From positions 310,001 to 374,000 of the forward strand of contig NZ_JAIUCZ020000009.1 in assembly GCF_020176955.2 (NCBI RefSeq): DNA of 64,000 nt, written 5' to 3'. The notes below the pieces were generated by a model that was given only the letters and a program-made list of their open reading frames with translations, did no database searches and was not told the origin of the DNA. Position 1 is the stretch's first letter. Each line of letters opens with the position of its first letter. The stretch is from Nocardia sp. alder85J (GTDB lineage: Bacteria; Actinomycetota; Actinomycetes; Mycobacteriales; Mycobacteriaceae). This document shows positions 32,281-40,434 of this stretch, piece by piece. The translations under genes were made by a program, and so were the position numbers.

Positions 32281-33996
32281 ATGCCGCCTACCGCTGCCGC
32301 GGGGCACACGATCGGTTCGATGGCGGCGGGGGGTAGTCAGCTGCGGCTGGATGCCGCACCGGTCGATTACGCCCTGGTCGCCCTGTATTTCGTGTTCGTG
32401 CTCGGGATCGGGTTGCTGGCCCGGCAACGGGTGTCGTCGAGTATCGACTTCTTCCTGTCGGGGCGGTCGCTGCCCGCGTGGGTGACGGGGCTGGCATTCA
32501 TCTCCGCGAACCTCGGCGCGGTGGAGATCATGGGCATGTCGGCAAATGGCGCCGAGTACGGCATGCCGACCATGCACTACTTCTGGATCGGCGCGGTGCC
32601 GGCCATGCTGTTCCTCGGCGTGGTCATGATGCCCTTTTACTATGGCTCGAAGGTGCGCAGCGTGCCGGAGTTCATGCGGCGGCGGTTCGGCACCGGGGCG
32701 CATCTGGTCAACGCGCTGAGTTTCGCGGTGGCGCAGGTGCTCATCGCCGGGGTGAACCTGTATCTGCTCGGGTCGATCGTGAACGTACTGCTCGGGTGGC
32801 CGTTGTGGTTGTCGGTGATCGTCGCGGCCGTCATCGTGCTCTCGTACATCACCCTCGGCGGATTGTCGGCGGCGATCTACAACGAGGTGTTGCAGTTCTT
32901 CGTGATCGTGGCGGCGCTGCTGCCGCTGACCCTGGTCGGGCTGCACCGCGTCGGCGGGGTCAGCGGGCTGAAGAACAAGGTGCTCGGGCAGCCGGACGGC
33001 TCGCAGCAGTGGCATTCCTGGCCGGGTAACGAGTTGAGCGGCTTCGCGAACAACACGCTGTCGGTGATCGGCATCGTGTTCGGGCTGGGGTTCGTGCTGT
33101 CGTTCGGGTACTGGACCACGAATTTCGTGGAGGTGCAGCGGGCGCTGGCCACCCATTCCATTTCCGCGGCCCGGCGCACGCCGATCATCGGCGCCTATCC
33201 GAAGATGTTCATCCCGTTCATCGTGGTGATCCCGGGCATGATCAGCGCGCTGCTGGTGCCGCAGATCGCCGATCTCAAGGCCACCGGGCATGGCGACGCC
33301 ACCTACAACCAGGCGTTGCTGTATCTGATGAAAGCGGTGCTGCCCAACGGATTGCTGGGGGTGGCGCTGGCCGGACTGCTGGCGGCGTTCATGGCCGGGA
33401 TGGCGGCCAACATCTCCGCCTTCAACACGGTGTTCAGCTACGACCTGTGGCAGCAGTACGTGAAGAAGGATCGTTCGGACGGCTACTACCTCACCGTCGG
33501 CCGGTTGGCGACCGTCGGCGCCACGGTGATCGCGATCTTCACCGCCTTCATCGCGGGCAGCTTCTCCAACATGATGGACTACCTGCAAACCCTGTTCTCG
33601 TTCTTCAACGCGCCGCTGTTCGCGACGTTCATCCTCGGCATGTTCTGGAAGCGGATGACCCCGACCGCCGGGTGGGTGGGCCTGGTGTTCGGAACCCTCT
33701 CCGCGATCGTGGTTTTCGTGCTGAACAAGACCGACGTGTTCCATTTGTCCGGGCAGGGTTCGAGTTTCGTCGCCGCGGGTGCGGCGTTCGTGGTGGACAT
33801 CGTGCTCAGCGTGCTCGTCAGCCGGGTGACCACTCCGAAGCCCGCCGCCGAACTGGTCGGCTTGGTGCATTCGGAGACCCCGAAGGACCAGCTCAACGAT
33901 CCGGACGCCGCCGGGCTGCCCTGGTATCAGCGGCCGGTGCTGCTGGCCGGTATCGCGCTGGTGATCGTGATCGTCCTGAACATCGTGGTCGGCTGA
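32281..33996 (+). CDS. Sodium:solute symporter (SSS family)
   Basis: 571 residues with about 13 helices. SSS-type reading: DYALVALYFVFVLGIGLLAR in helix 1, SIDFFLSGRSLPAWVTGLAF, FISANLGAVEIMGMSANGAEYG in the unwound helix 1-2 region, and PNGLLGVALAGLLAAFMAGMAANISAFNTVFSYDLW, the long family motif with sodium-site serines. It imports a sugar, carboxylate or amino acid with Na+. ATG 32281 follows AGGAGAG. A 72-residue membrane protein follows after 26 bases. Confidence 0.92.
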   Translation: MPPTAAAGHTIGSMAAGGSQLRLDAAPVDYALVALYFVFVLGIGLLARQRVSSSIDFFLSGRSLPAWVTGLAFISANLGAVEIMGMSANGAEYGMPTMHYFWIGAVPAMLFLGVVMMPFYYGSKVRSVPEFMRRRFGTGAHLVNALSFAVAQVLIAGVNLYLLGSIVNVLLGWPLWLSVIVAAVIVLSYITLGGLSAAIYNEVLQFFVIVAALLPLTLVGLHRVGGVSGLKNKVLGQPDGSQQWHSWPGNELSGFANNTLSVIGIVFGLGFVLSFGYWTTNFVEVQRALATHSISAARRTPIIGAYPKMFIPFIVVIPGMISALLVPQIADLKATGHGDATYNQALLYLMKAVLPNGLLGVALAGLLAAFMAGMAANISAFNTVFSYDLWQQYVKKDRSDGYYLTVGRLATVGATVIAIFTAFIAGSFSNMMDYLQTLFSFFNAPLFATFILGMFWKRMTPTAGWVGLVFGTLSAIVVFVLNKTDVFHLSGQGSSFVAAGAAFVVDIVLSVLVSRVTTPKPAAELVGLVHSETPKDQLNDPDAAGLPWYQRPVLLAGIALVIVIVLNIVVG

Positions 33997-34022
33997 CCCG
34001 CCGTCCGACATCGGAGGAATCC

Positions 34023-34241
34023 ATGCTCTTCGACATCCGCACCATCGTCGGCGCCCTGCTCGGCCTGTACGGCCTGGTCCTGACCATCACCGGCCTGGTC
34101 CACAACCCCGCCGCCGACCACGCCCGCACCGGCGGCTGGAACATCAACCTGTGGACGGGAATCGCGATGCTGATCGTCGCGATCGCCTTCCTCGCCTGGG
34201 CCCGGCTGCGCCCGGTGGTCGAGCCGAAACGCAGCGAGTAG
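34023..34241 (+). CDS. Small two-helix membrane protein paired with the symporter
   Basis: 72 residues, starting at ATG 34023 with GGAGGAAT. Two transmembrane helices (VGALLGLYGLVLTITGLV and LWTGIAMLIVAIAFLAWARL) are joined by a short loop with His/Asp/Asn residues. It shares the symporter transcript and ends before a strong hairpin. Small subunits are known for some SSS transporters, so it may be an accessory subunit; I do not recognise the family. Confidence 0.75.
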   Translation: MLFDIRTIVGALLGLYGLVLTITGLVHNPAADHARTGGWNINLWTGIAMLIVAIAFLAWARLRPVVEPKRSE

Positions 34242-34248
34242 CGATCGT

Positions 34249-34284
34249 GGATCGGGGTGGTCGGTGGGCCGACGATCCCGATCC
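34249..34284 (+). terminator. Nested hairpin terminator of the symporter operon
   Basis: GGATCGGG (34249-34256) pairs with CCCGATCC (34277-34284), and inside it GTCGG (34260-34264) pairs with CCGAC (34269-34273). It begins 7 bases after the stop. Confidence 0.65.
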
Positions 34285-34400
34285 ACCTGCGGTAGTGGCT
34301 CGTTCGTACCCGGCCGATTCGGTCCACGGCGACCCGTGCACCGGCCCGATGGTGTCGCCGCCGCGCGACCCACGCCGAATCACGATCCGCGCGAGGTGAT

Positions 34401-34465
34401 GTCGAGGATGGCCGGCGTGCCCCTCACTCGGCGTTGCCGCCGATGCACTCCGGCGCATCCTCGAC
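34401..34465. other. Long inverted repeat, possible structured RNA or second terminator
   Basis: The gap 34242-34566 has no gene. Here a 15-bp stem is interrupted by one bulged base: GTCGAGGATG (34401-34410) with CATCCTCGAC (34456-34465), continued by GCCGG with CCGGC. The 34-base loop contains its own small CGGC/GCCG hairpin. Confidence 0.5.
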
Positions 34466-34566
34466 CTACTCACTTCCTTTGCCGCTCAGGCTGTTTCGCT
34501 CCGATCGAGCCTTGCGCAGACTTCCGTACCGACACTGGCTGTGCCGGAGGGCAAGTCGCGATCCGG

Positions 34567-36138
34567 CTACGCGACGGCGTTGTGGCGGAGCAATCCGATA
34601 CCGGTGTCGACGGCCAGGAACGCCAGCAGCGGTACGCCGATCAGCGGCGCGAACCAGCCCACCACCGCGGCGATCACGACCAGCGGCGTGAGCACCGTGA
34701 GCGGGGTGCGGCGGAGAACGCCTCGGCGGGGCGCTTTTCCGGCCACGGATCGCCGGCCGGACCGCGTCGGCCGCCGCTGCCACCACATCAGATAGCCCCG
34801 GATGACCACCGTGAGCAGTCCGATCATGGTGGCCAGCAACAACAACTGATTGGCCAGGCCGAACATCAGGCCCATGTGCAACTGGATACCCCAGTTGGCG
34901 AGCTTCGCCATCACCGGCCAGTCGGCATAACGCACGGTGTCGACCACGGCACCGGTGGACCCGTCGACAGCCACGGCATCCTGGGTGAGCACCCCGGACA
35001 ACCGCCGTTCCTCGACCGTGAACGCGTCACCACCGCTGTCCGGAACGCTGATCTCCACCGGCCCGTCGAGCCCCTGCGCACGAGCCGCAGCGAACACCAC
35101 ATCCATCCGATCCCCGGCGTCGGCAGGAGGAGCAGCCTCCGCCCGATTGCCATGGTCGGCAGGAGGAACCGTATCCGCCCGGTCACTGCGGCCGGGGGTG
35201 GGAACGGTGTCGGTCCGAACGTTCCGGTCGGCGGGAGCGGTCGTGCCGTCGCGGCCGGTGGCGGGGGACATCGGCCCGGCGTGATGGTCGTGCTCCCCGG
35301 CGGCGTGTGCACCGGGAACATCGTTGCCGGGCAATGCGGTTCGCACCGACGGCGTGGTCCAGCCGAGTTGTGCCCGCAATCGGTCGATGTGGTCACCGGC
35401 ATAGGTCGACCACGTCATACCGGTCGCCGACAGGAACAGCAGCGGCAGCAGGATCCACACACCCACGGCCGCATGCCAACCGGTCGTGCGATGGCGGCCG
35501 GGTCGGGACCGATCCGGCCACAGCATCCGCCGCGCACCGCCCGACCGCGACCGCCGCAGCCACAACACCAGACCCGCGAGCGCGACCACCCACAACCAGG
35601 ACGCCGCCAACTCGCTGTACAGCCGCCCGATCTGTCCCAGATGCAGTGTGCGATGCAACTGGTCGATCCAGGTCCGCAGCGGCAACGCCCCGGAACTCCC
35701 GTACACCACACTGTCGCCGACGGTGTGCGCGGTCTGCGGATCGACGAACACTGCCCGCCGCTCCGATTCCCCCAACCCGGGATCGGTGAACAGCACCCGC
35801 GTGGTGTCCCCACCACGCTGCGCCGGATCCACCGCGGACAGCTCGAGATCCGGCTCGGCATCCCGCGCCGCCGCCACCTGCTCGGCCAGCGGCCGCGCCG
35901 GGCCCGTCGAATCCACATGCAGCAGATCATGATTCACGATCGACTCCACGGTCGGCGCGACCGAGTACAAGGCCCCGGTCACCGCCGCGACCAGAATGAA
36001 CGGCGCGACGAACACCCCGGCATAGAAATGCAGCCGCAACGCCAGCGCGGCCAGCGCCCGCCGCACCGGATATCGGCCCGGCTCTACCCCCGGCGGCCCC
36101 TCGGTGTCGGCCTCGACCGCCAGATCAACAGAACTCAC
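34567..36138 (-). CDS. PepSY-domain membrane protein
   Basis: 523 residues with the PepSY_TM arrangement: a helix after residue 38 (LRLHFYAGVFVAPFILVAAVTG), the first PepSY region (AARDAEPDLELSAVDPAQRGG), a central pair of helices, a second periplasmic region, and C-terminal helices. Between the helices an insertion (about residues 285-365) is rich in His, Asp, Pro and Ala (AGEHDHHAG) and contains imperfect repeats around TVPTPGRSD and TVPPADHG. Relatives include PiuB-type proteins linked to iron-siderophore uptake and copper or electron-transfer functions. The His-rich insertion hints at metal contact. No siderophore gene is adjacent. Confidence 0.85.
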   Translation of the reverse strand: MSSVDLAVEADTEGPPGVEPGRYPVRRALAALALRLHFYAGVFVAPFILVAAVTGALYSVAPTVESIVNHDLLHVDSTGPARPLAEQVAAARDAEPDLELSAVDPAQRGGDTTRVLFTDPGLGESERRAVFVDPQTAHTVGDSVVYGSSGALPLRTWIDQLHRTLHLGQIGRLYSELAASWLWVVALAGLVLWLRRSRSGGARRMLWPDRSRPGRHRTTGWHAAVGVWILLPLLFLSATGMTWSTYAGDHIDRLRAQLGWTTPSVRTALPGNDVPGAHAAGEHDHHAGPMSPATGRDGTTAPADRNVRTDTVPTPGRSDRADTVPPADHGNRAEAAPPADAGDRMDVVFAAARAQGLDGPVEISVPDSGGDAFTVEERRLSGVLTQDAVAVDGSTGAVVDTVRYADWPVMAKLANWGIQLHMGLMFGLANQLLLLATMIGLLTVVIRGYLMWWQRRPTRSGRRSVAGKAPRRGVLRRTPLTVLTPLVVIAAVVGWFAPLIGVPLLAFLAVDTGIGLLRHNAVA

Positions 36139-36189
36139 GAAAAACTCCTGTATCGAAGAACGAAAACACCCGCATATGTCCTGCCGTCA

Positions 36190-36229
36190 GCTCACCTCGG
36201 GTGAGCCCAGCCCGGTCACATCCCGTGAC
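36190..36229. promoter_or_regulatory. Two palindromes upstream of the PepSY gene
   Basis: GCTCACC-TCG-GGTGAGC (36190-36206) and GTCAC-N5-GTGAC (36215-36229) lie 52-91 bases before the PepSY start on its upstream side. They do not resemble the iron box of IdeR/DtxR. Either a repressor site or a leader structure. Confidence 0.45.
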
Positions 36230-36722
36230 GGCGCGATCGGCCGGTGGTACCGCCCGCCACCGCGGCGTAACCGGCCACAGCTCTGGGCAACCCGGCACAT
36301 ATGCGACCGAATCACGCACCAGCGACGCACGATGCAAGACCGCTGACGCATCCGGTCGACTGTGTCGCGCGGCCTCGGCACAGCCGGATCAGCCACCGCG
36401 TCACATAGCTGTCGCCACGGTGGGATGGACCGCCCTGGTGCGGAGACAGGTGGCCGAATCGGTGCGCCGGATCAGCTTCGGTTCGAGCAGTCCGTATCCG
36501 GCCGTGACTCCGTTGACGATCCGGTTCCCCTGGGTCGCACCACAACTCCGGACGAGGCGTGGTGCGGCGGGCATGAACCCGGCACCGGGATGCCCGATCG
36601 GCACGGCTCCGCACCGGCATGCGAAGGCCGTGTCAATCGGATCTCGGGACGAGAACTCACCCGCGTGAACCACAACCGGCTCACCCGCGAAAGCTGTTCG
36701 CGTGTACGGGGTGTGGGAAAGG
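36230..36722. other. 493-base region without a recognisable gene
   Basis: Frames on both strands here are arginine-, proline- and serine-rich shadows without ribosome sites or recognisable domains. I see no tRNA-like or repeat structure. Confidence 0.5.
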
Positions 36723-37310
36723 TCAGAGCGCAGCGGTCGCCGGCGGGCCGCGAGTGCGGAAGGTGTCCGCGGGGAACAGACGCAGGATCACGCGAGCGCG
36801 GTGGGCGATCGGCAAGCGGGGCGGCGGGGCCGTGGCCGGGGTGCGCAGCAGGATCGGCAGGACTCTCGCCACGGCGGCGCAGCCGATGCGGTAGGCGGCC
36901 TCGGCGCTGCGGATGAGAAGGGCGGCGGCCAGAGCGGCCACCGCGTGCGCGGCGAGCATGGCGGGGGTCCACGCGGACCGGTGCGGCATGCCTGCCATGT
37001 CCAGGGTGAGGGTGGCGTGGCCCAGGAGCTGACCGCCGAGCAGGGCGCCGGCCAGGGGAACGGTGCGGGCGCCGGGGGTGGCGAGGCCGAGGCCGGTGAC
37101 CAGGGCGCCGACCACGCTCGCGGCCGCCAGCACCAGGGTGAGCGTGCCGGAGGAGACCGGCATGCCGCCGGAGGCCCAGCCGTGGGCGGCGATCGACAGT
37201 GCCGCCGACATCGCCCCGGCGCAGCCGCCGCGCAGCCGCGCCACCGCCAGCCGGCGCGAGTGCGCCGCGGCGAGGGTGCGGCCGCGACTGCGGCCGGGGG
37301 CGATGATCAT
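36723..37310 (-). CDS. Small integral membrane protein of unknown function
   Basis: 195 residues with four or five helices (for example LTLVLAAASVVGALVTGLGLA and HAVAALAAALLIRSAEAAY), a basic N-terminus and a basic tail. Histidines and methionines (HATLTLDMAGMPHRS) lie between helices, a composition often seen in copper-related membrane proteins, but there is no defined motif. It ends 584 bases before the PepSY gene on the same strand, and starts 30 bases after the FadD-type gene, so it may be read from that transcript. Confidence 0.65.
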   Translation of the reverse strand: MIIAPGRSRGRTLAAAHSRRLAVARLRGGCAGAMSAALSIAAHGWASGGMPVSSGTLTLVLAAASVVGALVTGLGLATPGARTVPLAGALLGGQLLGHATLTLDMAGMPHRSAWTPAMLAAHAVAALAAALLIRSAEAAYRIGCAAVARVLPILLRTPATAPPPRLPIAHRARVILRLFPADTFRTRGPPATAAL

Positions 37311-37340
37311 GCGCCGATGGTATCCGGAGGGTACGACGGG

Positions 37341-38999
37341 TTATTCCGCCGGGACGTCCATCTCCACCAGGGAGCGGCGCAGCAGCTTGCCGGTGGCGTT
37401 GCGGGGCAGTTCGTCGAGGAAGATCACCTCGCGCGGGACCTTGTAGCGGGCCAGGTTGACCTTCACCCAGTCCTTGATCTCCTGCGCGTCGCGGGTGGCG
37501 CCGGGACCGGGAACCACGAAGGCGCGCAAGCGTTTTCCGAATTCGCGATCGTCGACGCCGATCACCGCCGCCTCCAGCACGTCGGGGCGGTTGGCGATCA
37601 GGTGCTCGACCTCCTGCGGGAAGACGTTCTCGCCGCCGGAGACGATCATGTCGTCGTCGCGGCCGTCGATGAACAGCAGCCCGTGCTCGTCGAAGTGGCC
37701 GACGTCACCGCTGGACATCAAGCCGTCCACGGTCTCCTTGGTGCGGCCGTCGGTGTACGCCTTGAACGAGTGCGCGTTGGCGATGAAGATGGTGCCGGTC
37801 ACGTGCGGGCGGGTGATGCGCTTGCGGTTCTCATCGTAGAGGGCCAGCCGGATGCCGACCGGCGGGCGGCCCGCGGTGTCGGCGGCGATCCGCAGGTCAG
37901 CGGGGGTGGCCACGGTGATGATCGCGCACTCGGTGGAGCCGTACACGTTGTAGAGCACGTCGCCGAAGTAGTCGAGGCTGCGGGTCACCACGTCCGGCGG
38001 GATGGCCGAGCCGGCCGCGAAAAGGACTCGTAGCGAGGACATGTCGTACTTCGCCAGCACCTCCGGCGGCAGATCCAGGATGCGCTGCAACATGGTCGGC
38101 ACCACCACCAGCGATTCGGCGCGATAGCGCTCGATGTTCGCCAGCGTGCGTTCCGGGTCGAAACGGCGCTGCTGGAACACCATTCGATTGCCGAGCGCCA
38201 GCCCGAGGGTGAACTGCGACAGGCCGGTGGCGTGGAAGATCGGGGCCGCGACCACCATGGAACCGTTGACCGGCAACGGAATCCGATCCAGGAACTGCGC
38301 GGAGATGAGCGGGCTCACCTTGTCGCGCGGGGCGCCCTTGGGGGTGCCGGTGGTGCCGCTGGTGAGAATCACGGTGCCGCCGGGCTTCTCGGGGGCCGGC
38401 AGCGGATCGGCGGACTGCCCCGCGGCCAGCGAGTCCAGGGTGTCGGCCGCGGGATCCACCCCGTCGGCCGCGTCCACCCAGGTGAGCACGCGCGGCACGG
38501 TCTCCGGAATCGCGCTCATCAAGGCGGTGAACTCGCTGTCGTGCAGCACGGCCTTCGCCTGTTCGCGGGCGGCGACATCGGCCAGTTGCGGCTTCGCGAA
38601 GCCGGTGTTCATCAGTACCGCGCGCACGCCGAGTTTGCCGGTGGCGGCGAGGGTGAGCACCATGCCGCGGTGGTCGCGGGCCAGCACCGCGATCACATCC
38701 CCGGGGTGCAGTCCGGACGCGGCCAGCCCGCGCGCCAGCTGATTGGACTGCTGGTCGATCTGCGCGAAGGTCAGTTCGCCGCGCTCGTCGACGATGGCGG
38801 GGGCGTCCGGGTGGGTCTGCGCCGCGTGCATGATCACCCCGGCGAACGGCCCGTAGCGGGTGACGTTCAGTGCGGAGCGCAGCGCGAGGTCCAGGCGCAG
38901 CGGGTTGAACAGGCCGCCCTTCCGCATGGCGCGAACTCCCAGCGCGAGGTCGCCGACTTTACGGAGAGCGGTGCTGGCCGACGGAAGGGCAGCTGACAT
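37341..38999 (-). CDS. Fatty-acid/acyl-CoA ligase, FadD type
   Basis: 552 residues, complete ANL-superfamily enzyme: P-loop ILTSGTTGTPKGA, the acyl-pocket HATGLSQF region, YGSTE, hinge DGRDDDMIVSGGENVFP and the catalytic lysine in RNATGKLLRR. It activates a carboxylic acid as adenylate and transfers it to CoA. The first 50 residues form an extra basic, helical lead. It lies downstream of fadE23 and fadE24 on the same strand with a 153-base gap that holds its own promoter. Together they would activate and desaturate a fatty acid or branched or sterol-derived chain. Confidence 0.92.
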   Translation of the reverse strand: MSAALPSASTALRKVGDLALGVRAMRKGGLFNPLRLDLALRSALNVTRYGPFAGVIMHAAQTHPDAPAIVDERGELTFAQIDQQSNQLARGLAASGLHPGDVIAVLARDHRGMVLTLAATGKLGVRAVLMNTGFAKPQLADVAAREQAKAVLHDSEFTALMSAIPETVPRVLTWVDAADGVDPAADTLDSLAAGQSADPLPAPEKPGGTVILTSGTTGTPKGAPRDKVSPLISAQFLDRIPLPVNGSMVVAAPIFHATGLSQFTLGLALGNRMVFQQRRFDPERTLANIERYRAESLVVVPTMLQRILDLPPEVLAKYDMSSLRVLFAAGSAIPPDVVTRSLDYFGDVLYNVYGSTECAIITVATPADLRIAADTAGRPPVGIRLALYDENRKRITRPHVTGTIFIANAHSFKAYTDGRTKETVDGLMSSGDVGHFDEHGLLFIDGRDDDMIVSGGENVFPQEVEHLIANRPDVLEAAVIGVDDREFGKRLRAFVVPGPGATRDAQEIKDWVKVNLARYKVPREVIFLDELPRNATGKLLRRSLVEMDVPAE

Positions 39000-39121
39000 G
39001 GGTACAACCTTCCGCGATACCGCCGAGAAGGCCGGCGGATCGCAACATCGAGATCCGGTGCGGAGCCGACACCGCGCGGCGGTCCGGCGGACGCCGCGCC
39101 GATGTCTGTGTTACCGAGAGT

Positions 39122-39149
39122 ATCTTATAACCGGCCGGTCCGACCGCAA
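39122..39149 (-). promoter_or_regulatory. Putative promoter of the FadD-type gene
   Basis: On the minus strand TTGCGG (39149-39144) and TAAGAT (39127-39122) are 16 bases apart. The -10 is identical to that proposed for fadE24. Confidence 0.5.
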
Positions 39150-39152
39150 CCC

Positions 39153-40385
39153 TCACTTGAGCTCGGTGCTGGTCAGGTTCAGCACCCGGCGCGCGACGAT
39201 GAGTTGCTGGATCTGCTGGGTGCCCTCGAAGATGTCCAGGATCTTGGAGTCGCGGCCCCACTTCTCCAGCAGGGTGCGCTGCGAGTAGCCGAGGGTGCCG
39301 CCGAGTTCGACCGCCTTCAGGGTGACGTCGGTGCCCATCCGGCCGGCCTTGGCCTTCGACATCGACGCCTCCAGCGAGTTCGGCTTCTTGTTGTCGGCCA
39401 TCCAGGCCGCGCGCAGCGACAGCAGATAGGCGGCCTCCCAATCCGCTTCCAGCCGAAGGAATTCCGCCGCGGCGGCGGGCTGGTTGTTGGGCGGCACGTC
39501 GTAGGAGATCTCGATGCCGGCCTCGGTCAGGATGCCGCGCAGCTCCTCCAGCGCGGCCCGGCCGACGCCGACGGCCATCGCCGCCACCAGCGGGCGGGTG
39601 TTGTCGAAGGTCTGCATGACCCCGGCAAAACCCTTCTCCACGTTGACTTCCGGGCTGCCCAGGATGTTGTCCTTCGGGATCCGGCAGTCCTCCAGCCGCA
39701 GTTCGGCGGTGTCGGACGCCTTGATGCCGAGCTTGTGCTCGAGCCGGGACACGGTGAGCCCCGGGGCATCCCGCGGCACCACGAACGACTTGATGGCCGC
39801 GCGGCCCTTGCTCTTGTCGACGGTGGCCCACACCACGATGTGGGTGGCGCGCGAGCCGGCGGTCACGAAGATCTTGGTGCCGTTGAGCACCCACTCGTCG
39901 CCGTCGAGTACCGCGGTGGTCGTCACGGCGGCCGAATCGGAGCCGAAGGACGGCTCGGTGATCGCCATCGCGGCCCATACCTTGCCGAAGCGCTGCAACT
40001 GCTCGTCGGTGGCGACCGCGGCGATGGCCGCGTTGCCCAGGCCCTGATAGGGGATGGAGAGCATCAGGCCGACATCGCCCCAGCAGGTCTCCAGCGCGTT
40101 CAGCAGCGCGGACATGTTGCCGCCGTTGTTGTTTCCGGACCGCTCCGGCGCGGCTTCGGCCTCACCCTCGGACTTGACCTTGCGGCCGCCGGCGGCGCCG
40201 GAGATGTTCTGGGTGCCGGAGTCGGACAGGCCCTCGATCATGGCCGACATGGTGTCCAGCTCGACCGGGTATTCGTGCTCGGCCAGGTCGTACTTGCGTG
40301 AGATCGGGCGGAAGATCTGCGCCCCCACCTGATGGGCCTGGTTGGCGCTGGCCCGCAGCTTCTTGGGCAGTTCGAGATTGATCAT
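39153..40385 (-). CDS. fadE23: Acyl-CoA dehydrogenase FadE23
   Basis: 410 residues of the FAD-dependent acyl-CoA dehydrogenase family. Seen are MAITEPSFGSDSAAVTTTA (FAD/substrate loop), WVLNGTKIFVTAGSRATHIVV, and the C-terminal DIFEGTQQIQQLIVARRVL, which carries the catalytic base region. The name rests on its order with fadE24 and hisN, as in M. tuberculosis Rv3137-Rv3140. An unusual Ser/Gly/Asn-rich insertion (about residues 58-88, containing SGNNNGGN) looks like a flexible loop. In mycobacteria such pairs often form heteromeric enzymes, which would fit two adjacent FadE genes. Confidence 0.85.
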   Translation of the reverse strand: MINLELPKKLRASANQAHQVGAQIFRPISRKYDLAEHEYPVELDTMSAMIEGLSDSGTQNISGAAGGRKVKSEGEAEAAPERSGNNNGGNMSALLNALETCWGDVGLMLSIPYQGLGNAAIAAVATDEQLQRFGKVWAAMAITEPSFGSDSAAVTTTAVLDGDEWVLNGTKIFVTAGSRATHIVVWATVDKSKGRAAIKSFVVPRDAPGLTVSRLEHKLGIKASDTAELRLEDCRIPKDNILGSPEVNVEKGFAGVMQTFDNTRPLVAAMAVGVGRAALEELRGILTEAGIEISYDVPPNNQPAAAAEFLRLEADWEAAYLLSLRAAWMADNKKPNSLEASMSKAKAGRMGTDVTLKAVELGGTLGYSQRTLLEKWGRDSKILDIFEGTQQIQQLIVARRVLNLTSTELK

Positions 40386-40434
40386 CGGATTGTCTCCATC
40401 GAAAGTCTTGGATCGTCGGCGGCCGGGCGGCGGC

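Noticed and set aside
36362..36916. Plus-strand frame in the gap beyond the PepSY gene
   Set aside because: No ribosome site, Arg/Gly/Thr-rich composition, and it runs into the antisense of the membrane protein gene.
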